Translations under genes and position numbers: made by a program | Notes under the pieces: model-generated | Told to the model about the DNA's origin: nothing | The model's input: the letters and a program-made list of their open reading frames with translations, nothing else | Database searches by the model: none | Source of the DNA: Bradyrhizobium sp. Ai1a-2 | GTDB taxonomy: Bacteria > Pseudomonadota > Alphaproteobacteria > Rhizobiales > Xanthobacteraceae | Direction: 5' to 3' | NCBI RefSeq assembly: GCF_000426245.1 | Contig: NZ_KE384513.1 | Location: forward strand, 40,343-104,342 | DNA length: 64,000 nt | In this document: piece by piece, positions 8,957-17,879 of the stretch | Position numbering within the stretch: position 1 is the stretch's first letter | Layout of the letters: each line of letters begins with the position of its first letter

Positions 8957-10498
8957 TTACCACCAGCGCGGTTGCATCGGTTGATAGTTTTGGCCGGCGC
9001 GCGGACGCGGATTGCCGGGTTGGGAGTTCCAATTGGGCTGAAAAAAGAAGCCGAAGCCGTTGTTGCCCCAGTCGTTGCCGCTGGCAACCGGGACATCGAC
9101 GACTGTAGGCCGGCGCATTTTGAAGCCGCCCTGGGGCTGGTCGTTCAGCACCGCGACGAACTCGGTGCGATAGTTGGTCTCGCGGCTCAGCGGCTCGTCC
9201 GAGACGATGATCGAGGATCGCGGCAATGCAGTCGGCGCAATCCGATCGAGCACATCCTGCGGGATGGCGATGCGGTCGAGCGCATTCTTGGCGTCGTCGC
9301 CGTTTTCGATCGTGACCGCGGTCCAGCGCAGGCCCGCGTCGTTGCGCGCCATCGCCGTGAACACATGCGTGCCGATCCGCTTGTCGGGATCGCGGATCGT
9401 AACCGGAACCTCAATGGTCGCATCGAACACCTCGCCTCCGTCCGGCCACTGCTTGTGAGTGTTGCGCCGCACGTAAAGCTTCTGCGTCGCGCGGCTGACG
9501 TAGACGGAGACCGGCTCGAGCGCCAGCTTCGCCTCGCTCGCCGCCTTGGCGGTGTCGGCCTTCCTGGTCTGAGCCGCTTTGATGGCGTCCTTTGCGGCGG
9601 CGGCAGCAGCAAGCTTCGACTTCGCGTCGGCCTTGGCGGTGTCGAGCTGTGTCCCCGCTTCCGCGGCCTTATTGGCGGCCTTCTCCCTCTGCTCACTGGC
9701 CTGCGCCTTGGCCTGGTCCGTGTTTGCGGCGGCGAGCTTCTTGTCGGCGGATGCGAGCTCGGCGTCGGCGCGCGCCTTGAGCCCTTCCAGCTTGCGCAGC
9801 GACGCCGTGAGCGATGCTGCCTCGCGCGCCGCTGTCGCGGCGGCTTTCTTCGCTTCGTCGGCTGTCCTGGCGGCCTCCTCCGCCTCGCGGACGAGCGCCT
9901 CGGCACGCGCCGGAGCAGCCGCGACGGCCTTCGCGTTCGGCACGAATAGCGCCGGATGGGAAAACTCGACCGGGTCCGCGTCGTTCGGCGAGATGATCAC
10001 CCGCATACCGATCCGCGTCTTGTCGAACAAATTCTCCGCAAAGTCGTAGGGCATCCGCACGCAGCCATGCGAGGCCGCATACCCGGGCAGCGGCCCGCCG
10101 TGCAGCGCGATGCCGTTCCAGGTGATGCGCTGCATGTTCGGCATCCAGGCATCATCGTAGAGGGTCGAGTGATGGTCCTTGTCCTTCTCGATGACGGCGA
10201 AGATGCCGGCAGGCGTCTCGCGTCCCTTGGTGCCGGTCGACACCGGCGCGCGCAGGATCCAGCCCTCGGAGTCGTAAAAAGTGACCTGCTGGGTCTTGAT
10301 CGACACAATCGCCATGATCGGCTCGCCTGCTTCGCGCGGCGCCGTCGCCTCGGTGGGCGGCGCGGGGCGCGCCTGTCTCGCCGCGGCGTCGCCGGTCAGC
10401 GCCGCCAGTGCAGCCATCGCGGCGAGCGTCACAATGGCGGGCTTCCCCCAATGCCGCGCCTCTACGGTGGATTGCGCCGTCATGAACCGATTTGCCAT
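8957..10498 (-). CDS. L,D-transpeptidase with coiled-coil linker and second degenerate domain
   Basis: 513 residues from ATG 10498 (an extended frame reaches 10651 but its first 51 residues look non-coding). A signal/TM segment lies at ~18-40. The YkuD catalytic domain (~60-170) has ALHGGPLPGYAASHGCVRMP with H144 and C146; such enzymes make 3-3 peptidoglycan cross-links or attach outer-membrane proteins. Then comes an Ala/Lys-rich coiled coil (~185-320), then a second domain (VYVSRATQKLYVRR ... IPTSGTHVF-like ... DRIAPTALPRSSIIVSDEPL) that resembles a transpeptidase fold without the HG..HGC motif. The tail is Asn/Gly/Pro/Trp-rich (ending QPMQPRWW). It probably acts in the periplasm; the second half may bind the wall. 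Confidence 0.88.
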   Translation of the reverse strand: MANRFMTAQSTVEARHWGKPAIVTLAAMAALAALTGDAAARQARPAPPTEATAPREAGEPIMAIVSIKTQQVTFYDSEGWILRAPVSTGTKGRETPAGIFAVIEKDKDHHSTLYDDAWMPNMQRITWNGIALHGGPLPGYAASHGCVRMPYDFAENLFDKTRIGMRVIISPNDADPVEFSHPALFVPNAKAVAAAPARAEALVREAEEAARTADEAKKAAATAAREAASLTASLRKLEGLKARADAELASADKKLAAANTDQAKAQASEQREKAANKAAEAGTQLDTAKADAKSKLAAAAAAKDAIKAAQTRKADTAKAASEAKLALEPVSVYVSRATQKLYVRRNTHKQWPDGGEVFDATIEVPVTIRDPDKRIGTHVFTAMARNDAGLRWTAVTIENGDDAKNALDRIAIPQDVLDRIAPTALPRSSIIVSDEPLSRETNYRTEFVAVLNDQPQGGFKMRRPTVVDVPVASGNDWGNNGFGFFFQPNWNSQPGNPRPRAGQNYQPMQPRWW

Positions 10499-11032
10499 GT
10501 CATGTCCCGGTTGAAGTGCCCGTCCGCCCTTGCGCCCATCAAGGATCGACGACCAGCTTATTCGACTCGCCCCGACACGGCTAGACCGACCCGACGTCGG
10601 CTGTTGGCCCGCAGCCAACCTGGGCCTCCGGCCGCCGAAGTCCGCTTTCACAATAACGTCGGCTTCTGACCTGCCGTCGAGATAGGCGAGTCATAACGCG
10701 CTCTTTGAATTTGTGCTTTTGGGCGACACCGAGGCGCCAAGCTACGCCGCAACGAACCACACCAGCAGCACTACTGCTGTAACATCTTCGGTCCGCGCTG
10801 AAATCGTGCCGTAACCGGTCCGGACTATCCCGCCAACCCCCTGCGGCATGGTCCGTGTGAGCGATGTCATGCTTTGCGCAGAATTGCCCGGAGGCGCTGC
10901 GCAAGTCTGCACACGGGGAGGTTTGGGGATGATCGGAAACTCATCCACCATGCCCAGCAATTCTCTTACCCGATGAGCCTCCCGGTGTCTCACGACAGAC
11001 ATCGTTTGGATCATCGGGACTGGAAGACGCCA
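10499..11032. other. Intergenic stretch with no supported gene
   Basis: Frames on both strands here are low-quality and overlap the L,D-transpeptidase promoter region. I see no RNA gene or clear hairpin. An upstream ATG at 10973 in frame with the PQ-loop gene is a possible alternative start for it. Confidence 0.45.
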
Positions 11033-11350
11033 ATGATCCTCGGTGATGTCGCCTACTACTCGTTCACGATCTGCAACGTGCTCCGACTGGTTTCGTATCT
11101 GCCGCAAATTCACAAGATCGCGCGCGACACCAATGGTGCCACCGCGATTTCCTATTCAACCTGGATTCTCTGGTTGGCCGCAAATGCATCAACGGCCGTC
11201 TATTCCGTTTCCAATTTGGGTGATGCCACCATGGCATGGACCAATGGGCTCAATGCACTGTGTTGCGTAATCGTGATCATGCTGACCGCGCTCAAGCGGC
11301 GTCAGTTTCACTCCCAAATCGCGAATTACCGAACGCCTGCGATGAAGTGA
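11033..11350 (+). CDS. PQ-loop / SemiSWEET-like small membrane protein
   Basis: About 105 residues from ATG 11033 (GGAAG six bases upstream; ATG 10973 would add 20 polar residues). Three hydrophobic helices carry the PQ-loop signature (RLVSYLPQIHKI) followed by ISYSTWILWLAANAS and LNALCCVIVIMLTAL. The size and order match three-helix SemiSWEET/PQ-loop half-transporters that dimerise to move small sugars or related solutes; the substrate here is unknown. It converges on the LysR gene 20 bp downstream. Confidence 0.75.
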   Translation: MILGDVAYYSFTICNVLRLVSYLPQIHKIARDTNGATAISYSTWILWLAANASTAVYSVSNLGDATMAWTNGLNALCCVIVIMLTALKRRQFHSQIANYRTPAMK

Positions 11351-11370
11351 TGCTCCATCACGTAACTCAT

Positions 11371-12279
11371 CTACGCCACCGACCGCATCCAGGCTGCAAA
11401 GGCCTCGATGCTGGCTCGCCGTGGGTGGTCGGGGACGTGGACGACATAGAAGCCGTAGCCCGGCAGCGCCAGATCGTGTGCCTTCACCAGCGCGCCGCTT
11501 TCGATCTCATGGCTCACCACGACATCGCTGCAGATCGCAATCCCCTGCCCCGCCGCGACCGCATCGATGGCGTGGATCTCCTCGCGGAAGCTCAGGTCCC
11601 AGTGCTCGGTCGCCGTAGGAATGCCCGGGTCCACCGAGCGTGCGACGGCGAGCCATCGCGACCAGCTCGGTGCCTCGCGATCTCCGTTCAGCCAATCGTA
11701 ATGGATCAGCGGATAGTGCAGGAGGTCGGCGGCGCGCGTGATCGCCGGCCCGCCTTCGCTCAATAGCGCCGGGCTGCAGACCGGGAAGAAACTGTCTCGG
11801 AAGATTTCCCGCGCGACTAGGTCAGCGGGCATCGTACGGGCGTAGCGGATCGCGAGATCGGCATCTCCGGCGCGCAGATTAAGCACGTCGTCGGTGCCGA
11901 TGATCTCCAGCCGGATCTGCGGATACAGCTTGCGCCACCGCGGCAGGCGCGGCACCAGCCAGCGGCTCGCAAACGCGTTCGGACTGGTCACGCGCAACGT
12001 GGTCCTACCGGTCTTTGCCGACACCGCGGTGACGACGGAGGCGAATGTATCGAAGCCGTTGCGGATCACCGGAAACAGCCGCTCGCCCGCATCCGTCAGC
12101 GCCAGCGGTCGCGGGCGCCGGCGAAACAGCGGTCGTCCGCAGATCTCCTCGAGGATCCGGACCTGATGGCTGATTGCGGTCGGCGTGACACCGAGTTCGG
12201 CCGCCGCTTCCCTGAAGCTCAGGCGTCTGGCAGCGGCCTCGAAGGCGCGAAGGGATCCCAGCGGCGGGAGCTTTCTCAT
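11371..12279 (-). CDS. LysR-family transcriptional regulator (GcvA-like)
   Basis: 302 residues. The winged HTH is at 1-65 (LGSLRAFEAAARRLSFREAAAELGVTPTAISHQVRILEE) and the effector domain at ~90-295 (LAIRYA, FFPVCSPALL, FYVVHVPDHP). It is divergent from the monooxygenase-like gene at 12360 with an 80-bp gap that holds a perfect inverted repeat, the usual arrangement for a LysR regulator and its target. By that logic it should control the flavin enzyme and itself. Confidence 0.92.
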   Translation of the reverse strand: MRKLPPLGSLRAFEAAARRLSFREAAAELGVTPTAISHQVRILEEICGRPLFRRRPRPLALTDAGERLFPVIRNGFDTFASVVTAVSAKTGRTTLRVTSPNAFASRWLVPRLPRWRKLYPQIRLEIIGTDDVLNLRAGDADLAIRYARTMPADLVAREIFRDSFFPVCSPALLSEGGPAITRAADLLHYPLIHYDWLNGDREAPSWSRWLAVARSVDPGIPTATEHWDLSFREEIHAIDAVAAGQGIAICSDVVVSHEIESGALVKAHDLALPGYGFYVVHVPDHPRRASIEAFAAWMRSVA

Positions 12280-12291
12280 GCCGCCAGTGTA

Positions 12292-12308
12292 GATGAATCC
12301 AATTCATC
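12292..12308. promoter_or_regulatory. LysR-type operator candidate GATGAAT-CCA-ATTCATC
   Basis: A perfect 7-3-7 inverted repeat sits in the 80-bp divergent region, 13 bp from the LysR start and 52 bp from the other start. It contains a T-N11-A arrangement (TGAAT...ATTCA), the core expected of LysR binding sites. Confidence 0.65.
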
Positions 12309-12359
12309 CAGCGACTGAGATATTCGATTTTGCCGCGACAAAAGCGCCGTGAGACCATC

Positions 12360-13541
12360 ATGGCGCCGGCTTCAGCAGCATCGGACCCGAACATGCGGAT
12401 CGATCATTCTCCCGTCGTCGCGCGCTATCTGGAAGCGATCGCCGCCGTCGCTCCGCTTGTCGCGGAGTTACGCCAGCAGTTCGATCGCGACCGCCGGCTC
12501 CCACCGGCGATGTTCGCAGCACTCGCTTCCGCCGGCCTGTTCCGGCTGTGGCTGCCCAAGGCACTGGGCGGGCCGGAATTGTCGCCGCTCGAATTCATGG
12601 CGGTGGTCGAGCAGGTCGCGACGGTGGATGGCTCGCTCGGCTGGATCGTCGGCAATGGCGCGGGCATGAGCCGGATCGGCGGCTACGTCCCCGAGCCGAC
12701 CGCGCGCCGCTGGTTTTCCGATCCTGGCGCCTTCATCGCGAGCGCGACCGGCGCCGTCGGCGAAGCGCTTCCGTCGGATGGCGGCTACCGCGTCTCCGGA
12801 CGCTGGCCGTTTGGCAGCGGCGCCCACGGGGCAACGCTGTTCATGGGTCTTGCCGCCGACAAGACGGATGGCGAAAGCCGGCTCTTGTGTTGCTACATGG
12901 ATCGCGAAGCGGTCGAACTTGAGGACACCTGGCACGTCTCGGGCCTCCGTGGCACCGGAAGCTGTCACTTCCAGGCGCGCGATGTGTTCGTGCCTGCCGC
13001 GCACACGCACAGCTTCCTGGAGCCGAGCCCGTCGCAGCCCGGCCTCATGTATCGGCTGCCGCCCGCAACCCTGTTTCCCTGGACGGTCGCAGCCGTGCCG
13101 CTCGGGATCGCCCGCGGCGCCATGGAGACTTTCGTCACCCTCGCCGAAACCAGGTCCCGCAGCGGAAGCTCGTCCCTGCTTCGCGATCGTGAGACGGTGC
13201 AAGCCAGCGTCGGACGCGCCGAAACACTATACAGGTCGGCACGGGCCTTCCTTGCCGACGCGATGACCGACCTCATGGAGGGCGCCGAGCATGGCGAACC
13301 GACGACGAGCGCACGCGCCGCTTATCGCGCGGCGTGCGCGAATGCGGCGGAGAGCGCCTCAAGGATCGTCCAGCTGCTCGCGGCAGACGCGGGCGCAATC
13401 TCGATCTTCGAATCCTGCCCGCTGGAGCGAGCGCTCCGCGATATCCAGGCCGCGAGCCAGCACGTGGCCATGAGCCCGAACAACTACGTCATCGCCGGCC
13501 GCATCCGCCTCGGCCTCGATCCCGGCACAGCGAGACTTTGA
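12360..13541 (+). CDS. Acyl-CoA dehydrogenase-like flavin-dependent monooxygenase
   Basis: 393 residues; ATG 12360 after GTGAG, with a TTG at 12330 rejected. It has the acyl-CoA dehydrogenase fold: an N-terminal helical part (LPPAMFAALASAGLFRLWLPKALGGPELSP), a middle beta domain (GYRVSGRWPFGSGAHGA, GLRGTGSCHFQARDVFVP), and a type-2 C-terminal domain (ARAAYRAACANAAESASRIV). This set is typical of two-component monooxygenases (HpaB/DszC/SfnC-like) that use reduced flavin from a partner reductase. No reductase is adjacent. The substrate is unknown; the divergent LysR suggests induction by it. Confidence 0.85.
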   Translation: MAPASAASDPNMRIDHSPVVARYLEAIAAVAPLVAELRQQFDRDRRLPPAMFAALASAGLFRLWLPKALGGPELSPLEFMAVVEQVATVDGSLGWIVGNGAGMSRIGGYVPEPTARRWFSDPGAFIASATGAVGEALPSDGGYRVSGRWPFGSGAHGATLFMGLAADKTDGESRLLCCYMDREAVELEDTWHVSGLRGTGSCHFQARDVFVPAAHTHSFLEPSPSQPGLMYRLPPATLFPWTVAAVPLGIARGAMETFVTLAETRSRSGSSSLLRDRETVQASVGRAETLYRSARAFLADAMTDLMEGAEHGEPTTSARAAYRAACANAAESASRIVQLLAADAGAISIFESCPLERALRDIQAASQHVAMSPNNYVIAGRIRLGLDPGTARL

Positions 13542-13552
13542 GGAACGCTCGT

Positions 13553-13600
13553 GTAGCCGGGTGGAGCGCAGCGCAGCGCAGCTGCGCTTCACCCGGCTAC
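13553..13600. repeat. GTAGCCGGGTG-type intergenic palindrome (copy 1)
   Basis: GTAGCCGGGTGGAGCGCAGC ... GCGCTTCACCCGGCTAC forms a long hairpin directly after a gene. The same outer arms recur at 46480-46569 and 47272-47358, marking a REP/BIME-like family. Confidence 0.8.
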
Positions 13601-13870
13601 GAAACTCTCCGACGTCCCGGGAACTGAAAGTTTCCGTTTGGGAACTCACGCGGCGTTTGTGCTGTCGTGAGAGGAAGGTTCAACGGCTTCCGCATCGAGA
13701 TGCGCTCGATTTAATTTGACATTAAATTACATTTAAATAATTATTTACCATTAAATAACGTTTTCGTTCTCCTCGCGACATATGGGGCACCGCAAACACC
13801 CGAATTGCTGCGGCATCATTCCGATTACACGTGGTCTCATTGAACAGGAAGACACGCGAAGGCGTCTTGC
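13601..13870 (+). promoter_or_regulatory. AT-rich promoter region ahead of envelope operon
   Basis: No gene. Bases ~13708-13765 are strikingly AT-rich in this GC-rich window, with ATTAAAT repeated three times (TTTGACATTAAATTAC..., ACCATTAAATAACG). This is probably the promoter region of the four-gene cluster starting at 13871, possibly with binding sites for a nucleoid or response-regulator protein. Confidence 0.4.
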
Positions 13871-15415
13871 ATGCGCCAGCCAATTGCCACTGCACCGAGA
13901 GACGGAAAAGATGTCTGGGTCGAGGATGCGGCCGGGGCCATTGATATCGCTCGCTGGTCATCGGAGGCGTGCAAATGGGTTTGGAAAAACGGGCGACCAA
14001 TCAATATCACGCCGACCCATTGGTACCCGATAACCGAGGATGTGTTCCAAGAAGACGAACAATCGAGCAGGCTGTTCCCGCCCGGCCGTGCGGGCCGAAG
14101 GTTAGCGGCTTCCTTGGTCCTTGTAGTGCTCGGCGCGATTGCGCTGATCGGTGTATTTGATCAATTCAGCGAAAACGCGATTTCGGAAACGATCGGAGGC
14201 GGTCGCACCGTCGGGCTCAATCTCAAGCCTGAGCTCGCGACCGCGTGGCAAACACGCGTTCAGCCCGAAACGACAGTAGCCCTCATGCAAGACACCGACG
14301 CTTCGCGCCAGATGCTGTTGGCGGGCACGACGCAGCGTCGCCAAGTGCTCCAAGAGGACGCACTCGCGGGCGAGCCGGCGGCAACAGCGTCCGCGGAATT
14401 GCGGCAGTCGCTTTACCAGGAACGCGAAAGATCCGGCGCGCTTGAGGCAGAACTCGCACGAGTCCGCGGCGACTTGGAAACGATGCTGGCACTGTCGAGC
14501 AAGTTCCAAAACGACGCGGTACAGCGCTGGGAGGCAGCGGAAATTACGGCGGAGGAGCTGCGGCAGTCGCTCCAACAGGAACAGGCCCATTCCGCGGCGC
14601 TCGCGACCGAACTTTCCGGAACGCGCCGCGAGATCGAGACCCGGGACACGCAGTCGACCAAGGCGGACGATGAGGCCGCCCAACAGGCGACGGGACGAGA
14701 GGTCGCGGAACTGCGGCAGTCGCTGCAGCAGGAGCAGGAAAAGACCGCCGCCCTCACCCGGGAAGTCGGCGCGGCGCGCCAGGCGATGACAGCGAGTGCC
14801 GAACAACAACGCCGCGCGCTCGACGAGGCACAGGCGCGCGCCGCGGCGCTCGCGAGTGAACTTGCCGGAACGAGCAGCAAGATCGAGACCCAGGCCGCGC
14901 AGTCGCAAAAGGCAGTTGAAGAAGCCGTACAGCAGAAGCAGACGGCGGAGGCCACCATTGCGGAACTGCGGCAGTCGCTGCAGCAGGAGCGGAACAGAAC
15001 CGAAGCCATGGCACGGGATCTCGCATCGGCGCGGCGCGATGAGCGCGCAACCGGCAGCCGCGCAGTTGAAGGCCCGATGGTGCCGGTGACGAAGACCGTG
15101 GCAGCCGCCGTATCGGAGCCGCCAACAGCCGCAGACCAGGAGAAGGCAGAGGCGGCCCGACTGATTGCGCGCGCCAGCGCATTGCTCAGCCAGGGCAATA
15201 TCGGCGCAGCGAGGACAGTGCTCGAGCGTGCCGCCGAGAACGGCAATGCCCAGGCAAGTTTCATGCTCGCGGAAACATATGATCCAGTCGTCCTGTCCGC
15301 CTGGGGCACCTACGGCACGCGCGGCGAAGCGGCCAAGGCACGAGAGCTCTACGCGAAGGCACACAGTGGCGGTATTCGCGAGGCCAAGGACCGGCTCGAC
15401 GCGTTGCCGCAGTGA
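13871..15415 (+). CDS. Membrane-anchored coiled-coil protein with C-terminal Sel1/TPR-like repeats
   Basis: 514 residues. The N-terminal ~65 form a soluble domain (DGKDVWVEDAAGAIDIARW, WKNGRPINITPTHWYP), then one TM helix at ~80-98 (LAASLVLVVLGAIALIGVF). Residues ~170-395 are a long periplasmic coiled coil with an internal repeat: ELRQSL(Y/Q)QE appears four times, plus a variant RRALDEAQ. The C-terminus (~425-514) looks like Sel1/TPR helices (AARTVLERAAENGNAQASFMLAETYDP; AAKARELYAKAHSGGIREAKDRL). First gene of a four-gene run. It is likely a scaffold spanning the inner membrane; the function is unknown. Confidence 0.85.
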   Translation: MRQPIATAPRDGKDVWVEDAAGAIDIARWSSEACKWVWKNGRPINITPTHWYPITEDVFQEDEQSSRLFPPGRAGRRLAASLVLVVLGAIALIGVFDQFSENAISETIGGGRTVGLNLKPELATAWQTRVQPETTVALMQDTDASRQMLLAGTTQRRQVLQEDALAGEPAATASAELRQSLYQERERSGALEAELARVRGDLETMLALSSKFQNDAVQRWEAAEITAEELRQSLQQEQAHSAALATELSGTRREIETRDTQSTKADDEAAQQATGREVAELRQSLQQEQEKTAALTREVGAARQAMTASAEQQRRALDEAQARAAALASELAGTSSKIETQAAQSQKAVEEAVQQKQTAEATIAELRQSLQQERNRTEAMARDLASARRDERATGSRAVEGPMVPVTKTVAAAVSEPPTAADQEKAEAARLIARASALLSQGNIGAARTVLERAAENGNAQASFMLAETYDPVVLSAWGTYGTRGEAAKARELYAKAHSGGIREAKDRLDALPQ

Positions 15416-15484
15416 GAGGATGAGGTTGTTGCGTCCACGAAAATGACGCCCGCTGCTGCAGCTGGCGATCAAGAGGGGGCTGCC

Positions 15485-16528
15485 ATGAACATGATGCCGA
15501 GGCCAAGCTCGTTGCTCCTGCTCGCCGCGCTGGTGCCGCTCGCCATGATGCTTCAACCGGCAGACCTGGAAGCACAGACCACGCAACCCTCCAAGGGCAA
15601 TGCACAAGCGGTTCGACGGCCTCTCGCGCAGGAGAGAGAAAAAGACCGCATGAACGCCTGGACCGTCGGGCTCGCTGGCGGCTTGCTCGAGGGAGCGCCG
15701 ATTCGCCTCGCCGCCGAGATGGCCCGCGTCGTCGACGACGGAGAAAACCTGCATCTGCTACCGATCGTCACCCGGGGCGCCACCGAGAATCTGAACTCGC
15801 TGCTCTATCTGCGCGGCATCGATACGGCGATCATCAATTCCGACGCGCTCGAAGAATACAAGATTCAAGTGCCGCAGATCCGCACCCGCATCGCTTACCT
15901 GCTCAATCTCTTCCCGTCCGAGCTTCATATTTTCGTCCGACCGGAAATTGCAAGCCTGCAGGATCTCGCCGGCAAGAAAGTGAACTTCAACACGCAGGGC
16001 ACCGCAGCCGCCTATTCAGGACCGCTGATCTTCAGCCGTCTTGGCGTCGAGGTCGAGAAGACGTTCATTCCTCATCAGCTCGCCCTCGAACAGATGCGCA
16101 AAGGTGAGATGGCGGCCGTGGTGTTCATCACGTCGAAACCGGTGGACGCCTTCGTGCGCGGCCGCTGGGATGCGGGATTCAAGTTTCTCCCGGTCCAGTA
16201 CGACAGCAAGTTCGAGGACTACTACCTGCCCGCGACGCTGGAGACAAATGAGTATCCCAATCTGATCAAGCAGGGCGAGCGGGTGTCGACCATCGCGGTG
16301 CCGACCGCGCTTGTCGCGTTCAATTGGCCGCCGCGGTCGAACCGCTATCAGCGCATCGCGCGCTTTGTCGACTATTTGTTCTCGCGAATCGATCGCTTGC
16401 AGGCGCCAGGCTTTGACCCGAAATGGAAATCGATCAATCTCGCAGCGACCGTCCCTGGACTGACCCGCTTCCAGGCCGCGCAGGAATGGCTGGATCGCAA
16501 GGCCCGCAGCGCGCAGGCGCCACCATGA
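15485..16528 (+). CDS. TAXI-family (TRAP-associated) periplasmic solute-binding protein
   Basis: 347 residues; ATG 15485 has GAGGGGG upstream, so the earlier ATG at 15443 is rejected. A signal peptide (LLLLAALVPLAMMLQPADLEA) is followed by a TAXI/NMT1-type binding fold: GLAGGLLEGAPIRLAAEMAR, LLPIVTRGATENLNSLLYLRGIDTAII, LAGKKVNFNTQGTAAAYSG, then RFVDYLFSRI. TAXI proteins normally feed a TRAP permease, but no DctQ/DctM genes are near. It overlaps the next gene by 4 bp (ATGA), so translation is probably coupled. It may act as a sensor or binding subunit of this operon rather than in transport. Confidence 0.87.
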   Translation: MNMMPRPSSLLLLAALVPLAMMLQPADLEAQTTQPSKGNAQAVRRPLAQEREKDRMNAWTVGLAGGLLEGAPIRLAAEMARVVDDGENLHLLPIVTRGATENLNSLLYLRGIDTAIINSDALEEYKIQVPQIRTRIAYLLNLFPSELHIFVRPEIASLQDLAGKKVNFNTQGTAAAYSGPLIFSRLGVEVEKTFIPHQLALEQMRKGEMAAVVFITSKPVDAFVRGRWDAGFKFLPVQYDSKFEDYYLPATLETNEYPNLIKQGERVSTIAVPTALVAFNWPPRSNRYQRIARFVDYLFSRIDRLQAPGFDPKWKSINLAATVPGLTRFQAAQEWLDRKARSAQAPP

Positions 16529-17151
16529 GGGCCGCTGCTTTTCCCCTCGCCGTCACGTTCGAGATCGTTTGCGGCTGCGCCTACGCGCAAGGCACGAACG
16601 ATCCGATGGAGAATCTTCGGGCCTGCTCGATGATGGAAGGACGAGCCCGGCTGCAATGTCTGGAGGATCTGTCACGCAAGATTACGCCGCCTGGTCGCCC
16701 GGCGCCGTACGACAACTGGCTGCTCAGCGAGACCACCTCTCCGGTGGACTATTCGCCGATCGTCGTCGCCACCACATTCGCTCGCGGCTCCGATGGGGCT
16801 GCGATGCAACTCGCGATCCACTGCCGCAAAGGCCGCACCGAGCTTGTGGTCGCCGGACCTGCGGTGTCACGCAGCGCCGCGGAATACACCATCTCCTACC
16901 GCATCAATGCAGATCCACCGGTGCAGGTTGCAGCCGCGTCGCCGTCATTCGGGTCCGGCGCCGCCTTCCAGGGCGACGTCGTGCGCTTGCTGCAATCGTT
17001 ACCCGACGAAGGCGGCTTCACTGTCCGTCTTTCCGCCCGCACCGGCGCAGCTCAGGAAGGGAACTTCCCGCTCGGCGGATTGAAGACCGTGCGCGAGAAA
17101 CTGGCGGTGGCGTGCAAATGGCCACGTGCCGTCGCCAGACCAGGAGAGTGA
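16525..17151 (+). CDS. TagO/VasI-like secreted protein
   Basis: 208 residues from the overlapping ATG 16525. A short signal peptide is followed by RACSMMEGRARLQCLEDLSRKI, a two-cysteine helix typical of TagO/VasI-like proteins, then a beta-rich domain (WLLSETTSPVDYSPIVVAT, LAIHCRKGRTELVVAG, YTISYRINADPPVQ). TagO is an accessory of type VI secretion in other bacteria, but no T6SS gene is visible, so only the fold is claimed. The tight coupling with the TAXI gene argues for a shared envelope function. Confidence 0.7.
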   Translation: MRAAAFPLAVTFEIVCGCAYAQGTNDPMENLRACSMMEGRARLQCLEDLSRKITPPGRPAPYDNWLLSETTSPVDYSPIVVATTFARGSDGAAMQLAIHCRKGRTELVVAGPAVSRSAAEYTISYRINADPPVQVAAASPSFGSGAAFQGDVVRLLQSLPDEGGFTVRLSARTGAAQEGNFPLGGLKTVREKLAVACKWPRAVARPGE

Positions 17152-17176
17152 TGGTCATGGGACAGGGAGAGGCAAG

Positions 17177-17797
17177 ATGATCCGAACTGGAAATCTGGCG
17201 ATAGCAGCCATTGCCGGCCTGGTGATGTCGCTCCTGATCGCGCCGACCGCGCAAGCGCAGGCGGATGATCAGATGAGGCCGCAAGCGAGCAGGCAGTACC
17301 GGGTGATCAAGTACAAGCCGCCGAGCAGACAGAAGCAGGCGAGCAAGAGGGACGATCAGACCAGCAAACGCGACCAGGCGAGCAAGCAGAAACTGGCACT
17401 GGTGACGAAACCTGCCGAGACCGCCAGGAAGCCGCATCAGCTGCTGCTGCAGGTCAACTCCAACGAACCCGCGATGATGAATCTCGCGCTTAACAATGCG
17501 ACCAACGTTGCGCAATACTACCGCGACATCGGTGAAGACGTGTCGATCGAGGTCGTCACTTTCGGTCCTGGCCTCCACATGCTGCGCGATGACACTTCTC
17601 CGGTGAAGGCGCGCATCGAGGCGCTCTCGACGAGCAACCCGGAAATCTCTTTCAAGGCCTGCGGCAATACCCGGGAAAACATGCGCAAGGCCGAGAACAA
17701 GGACATCACCCTGCTTCCACAGGCGACGGTTGTGAAATCCGGCGTCGTCCGCGTCATGGAGCTGCAAGAGCGGGGCTGGACCTACGTCAAACTGTGA
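17177..17797 (+). CDS. Secreted DsrE-like protein with basic linker
   Basis: 206 residues; ATG 17177 behind GGGAGAGGCAAG. Signal peptide to ~residue 29 (PTAQAQA), then a very basic Lys/Gln/Ser linker (~35-75, SRQKQASKRDDQTSKRDQAS), then a DsrE/DsrF-like alpha/beta domain (HQLLLQVNSNEPAMMNLALNNATNVAQYY, VSIEVVTFGPGLHMLRDD, FKACGNTREN, VVKSGVVRVMELQERGWTYVKL). A single cysteine in FKACGNT sits where DsrE-type sulfur carriers have theirs. Last gene of the four-gene run, 25 bp behind 16525-17151. Confidence 0.8.
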   Translation: MIRTGNLAIAAIAGLVMSLLIAPTAQAQADDQMRPQASRQYRVIKYKPPSRQKQASKRDDQTSKRDQASKQKLALVTKPAETARKPHQLLLQVNSNEPAMMNLALNNATNVAQYYRDIGEDVSIEVVTFGPGLHMLRDDTSPVKARIEALSTSNPEISFKACGNTRENMRKAENKDITLLPQATVVKSGVVRVMELQERGWTYVKL

Positions 17798-17879
17798 GAC
17801 GCCACGACGGACCAGCACCTCGCCCTGCTCGATGGTGCCTGCGGTTCCGATTCAAATTGTCAAACAGCGAAGAGGATGC

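Noticed and set aside
16525..17151. TagO-like gene as evidence of a type VI secretion locus
   Set aside because: No Tss genes are present in the surrounding 20 kb; only the domain resemblance is claimed.
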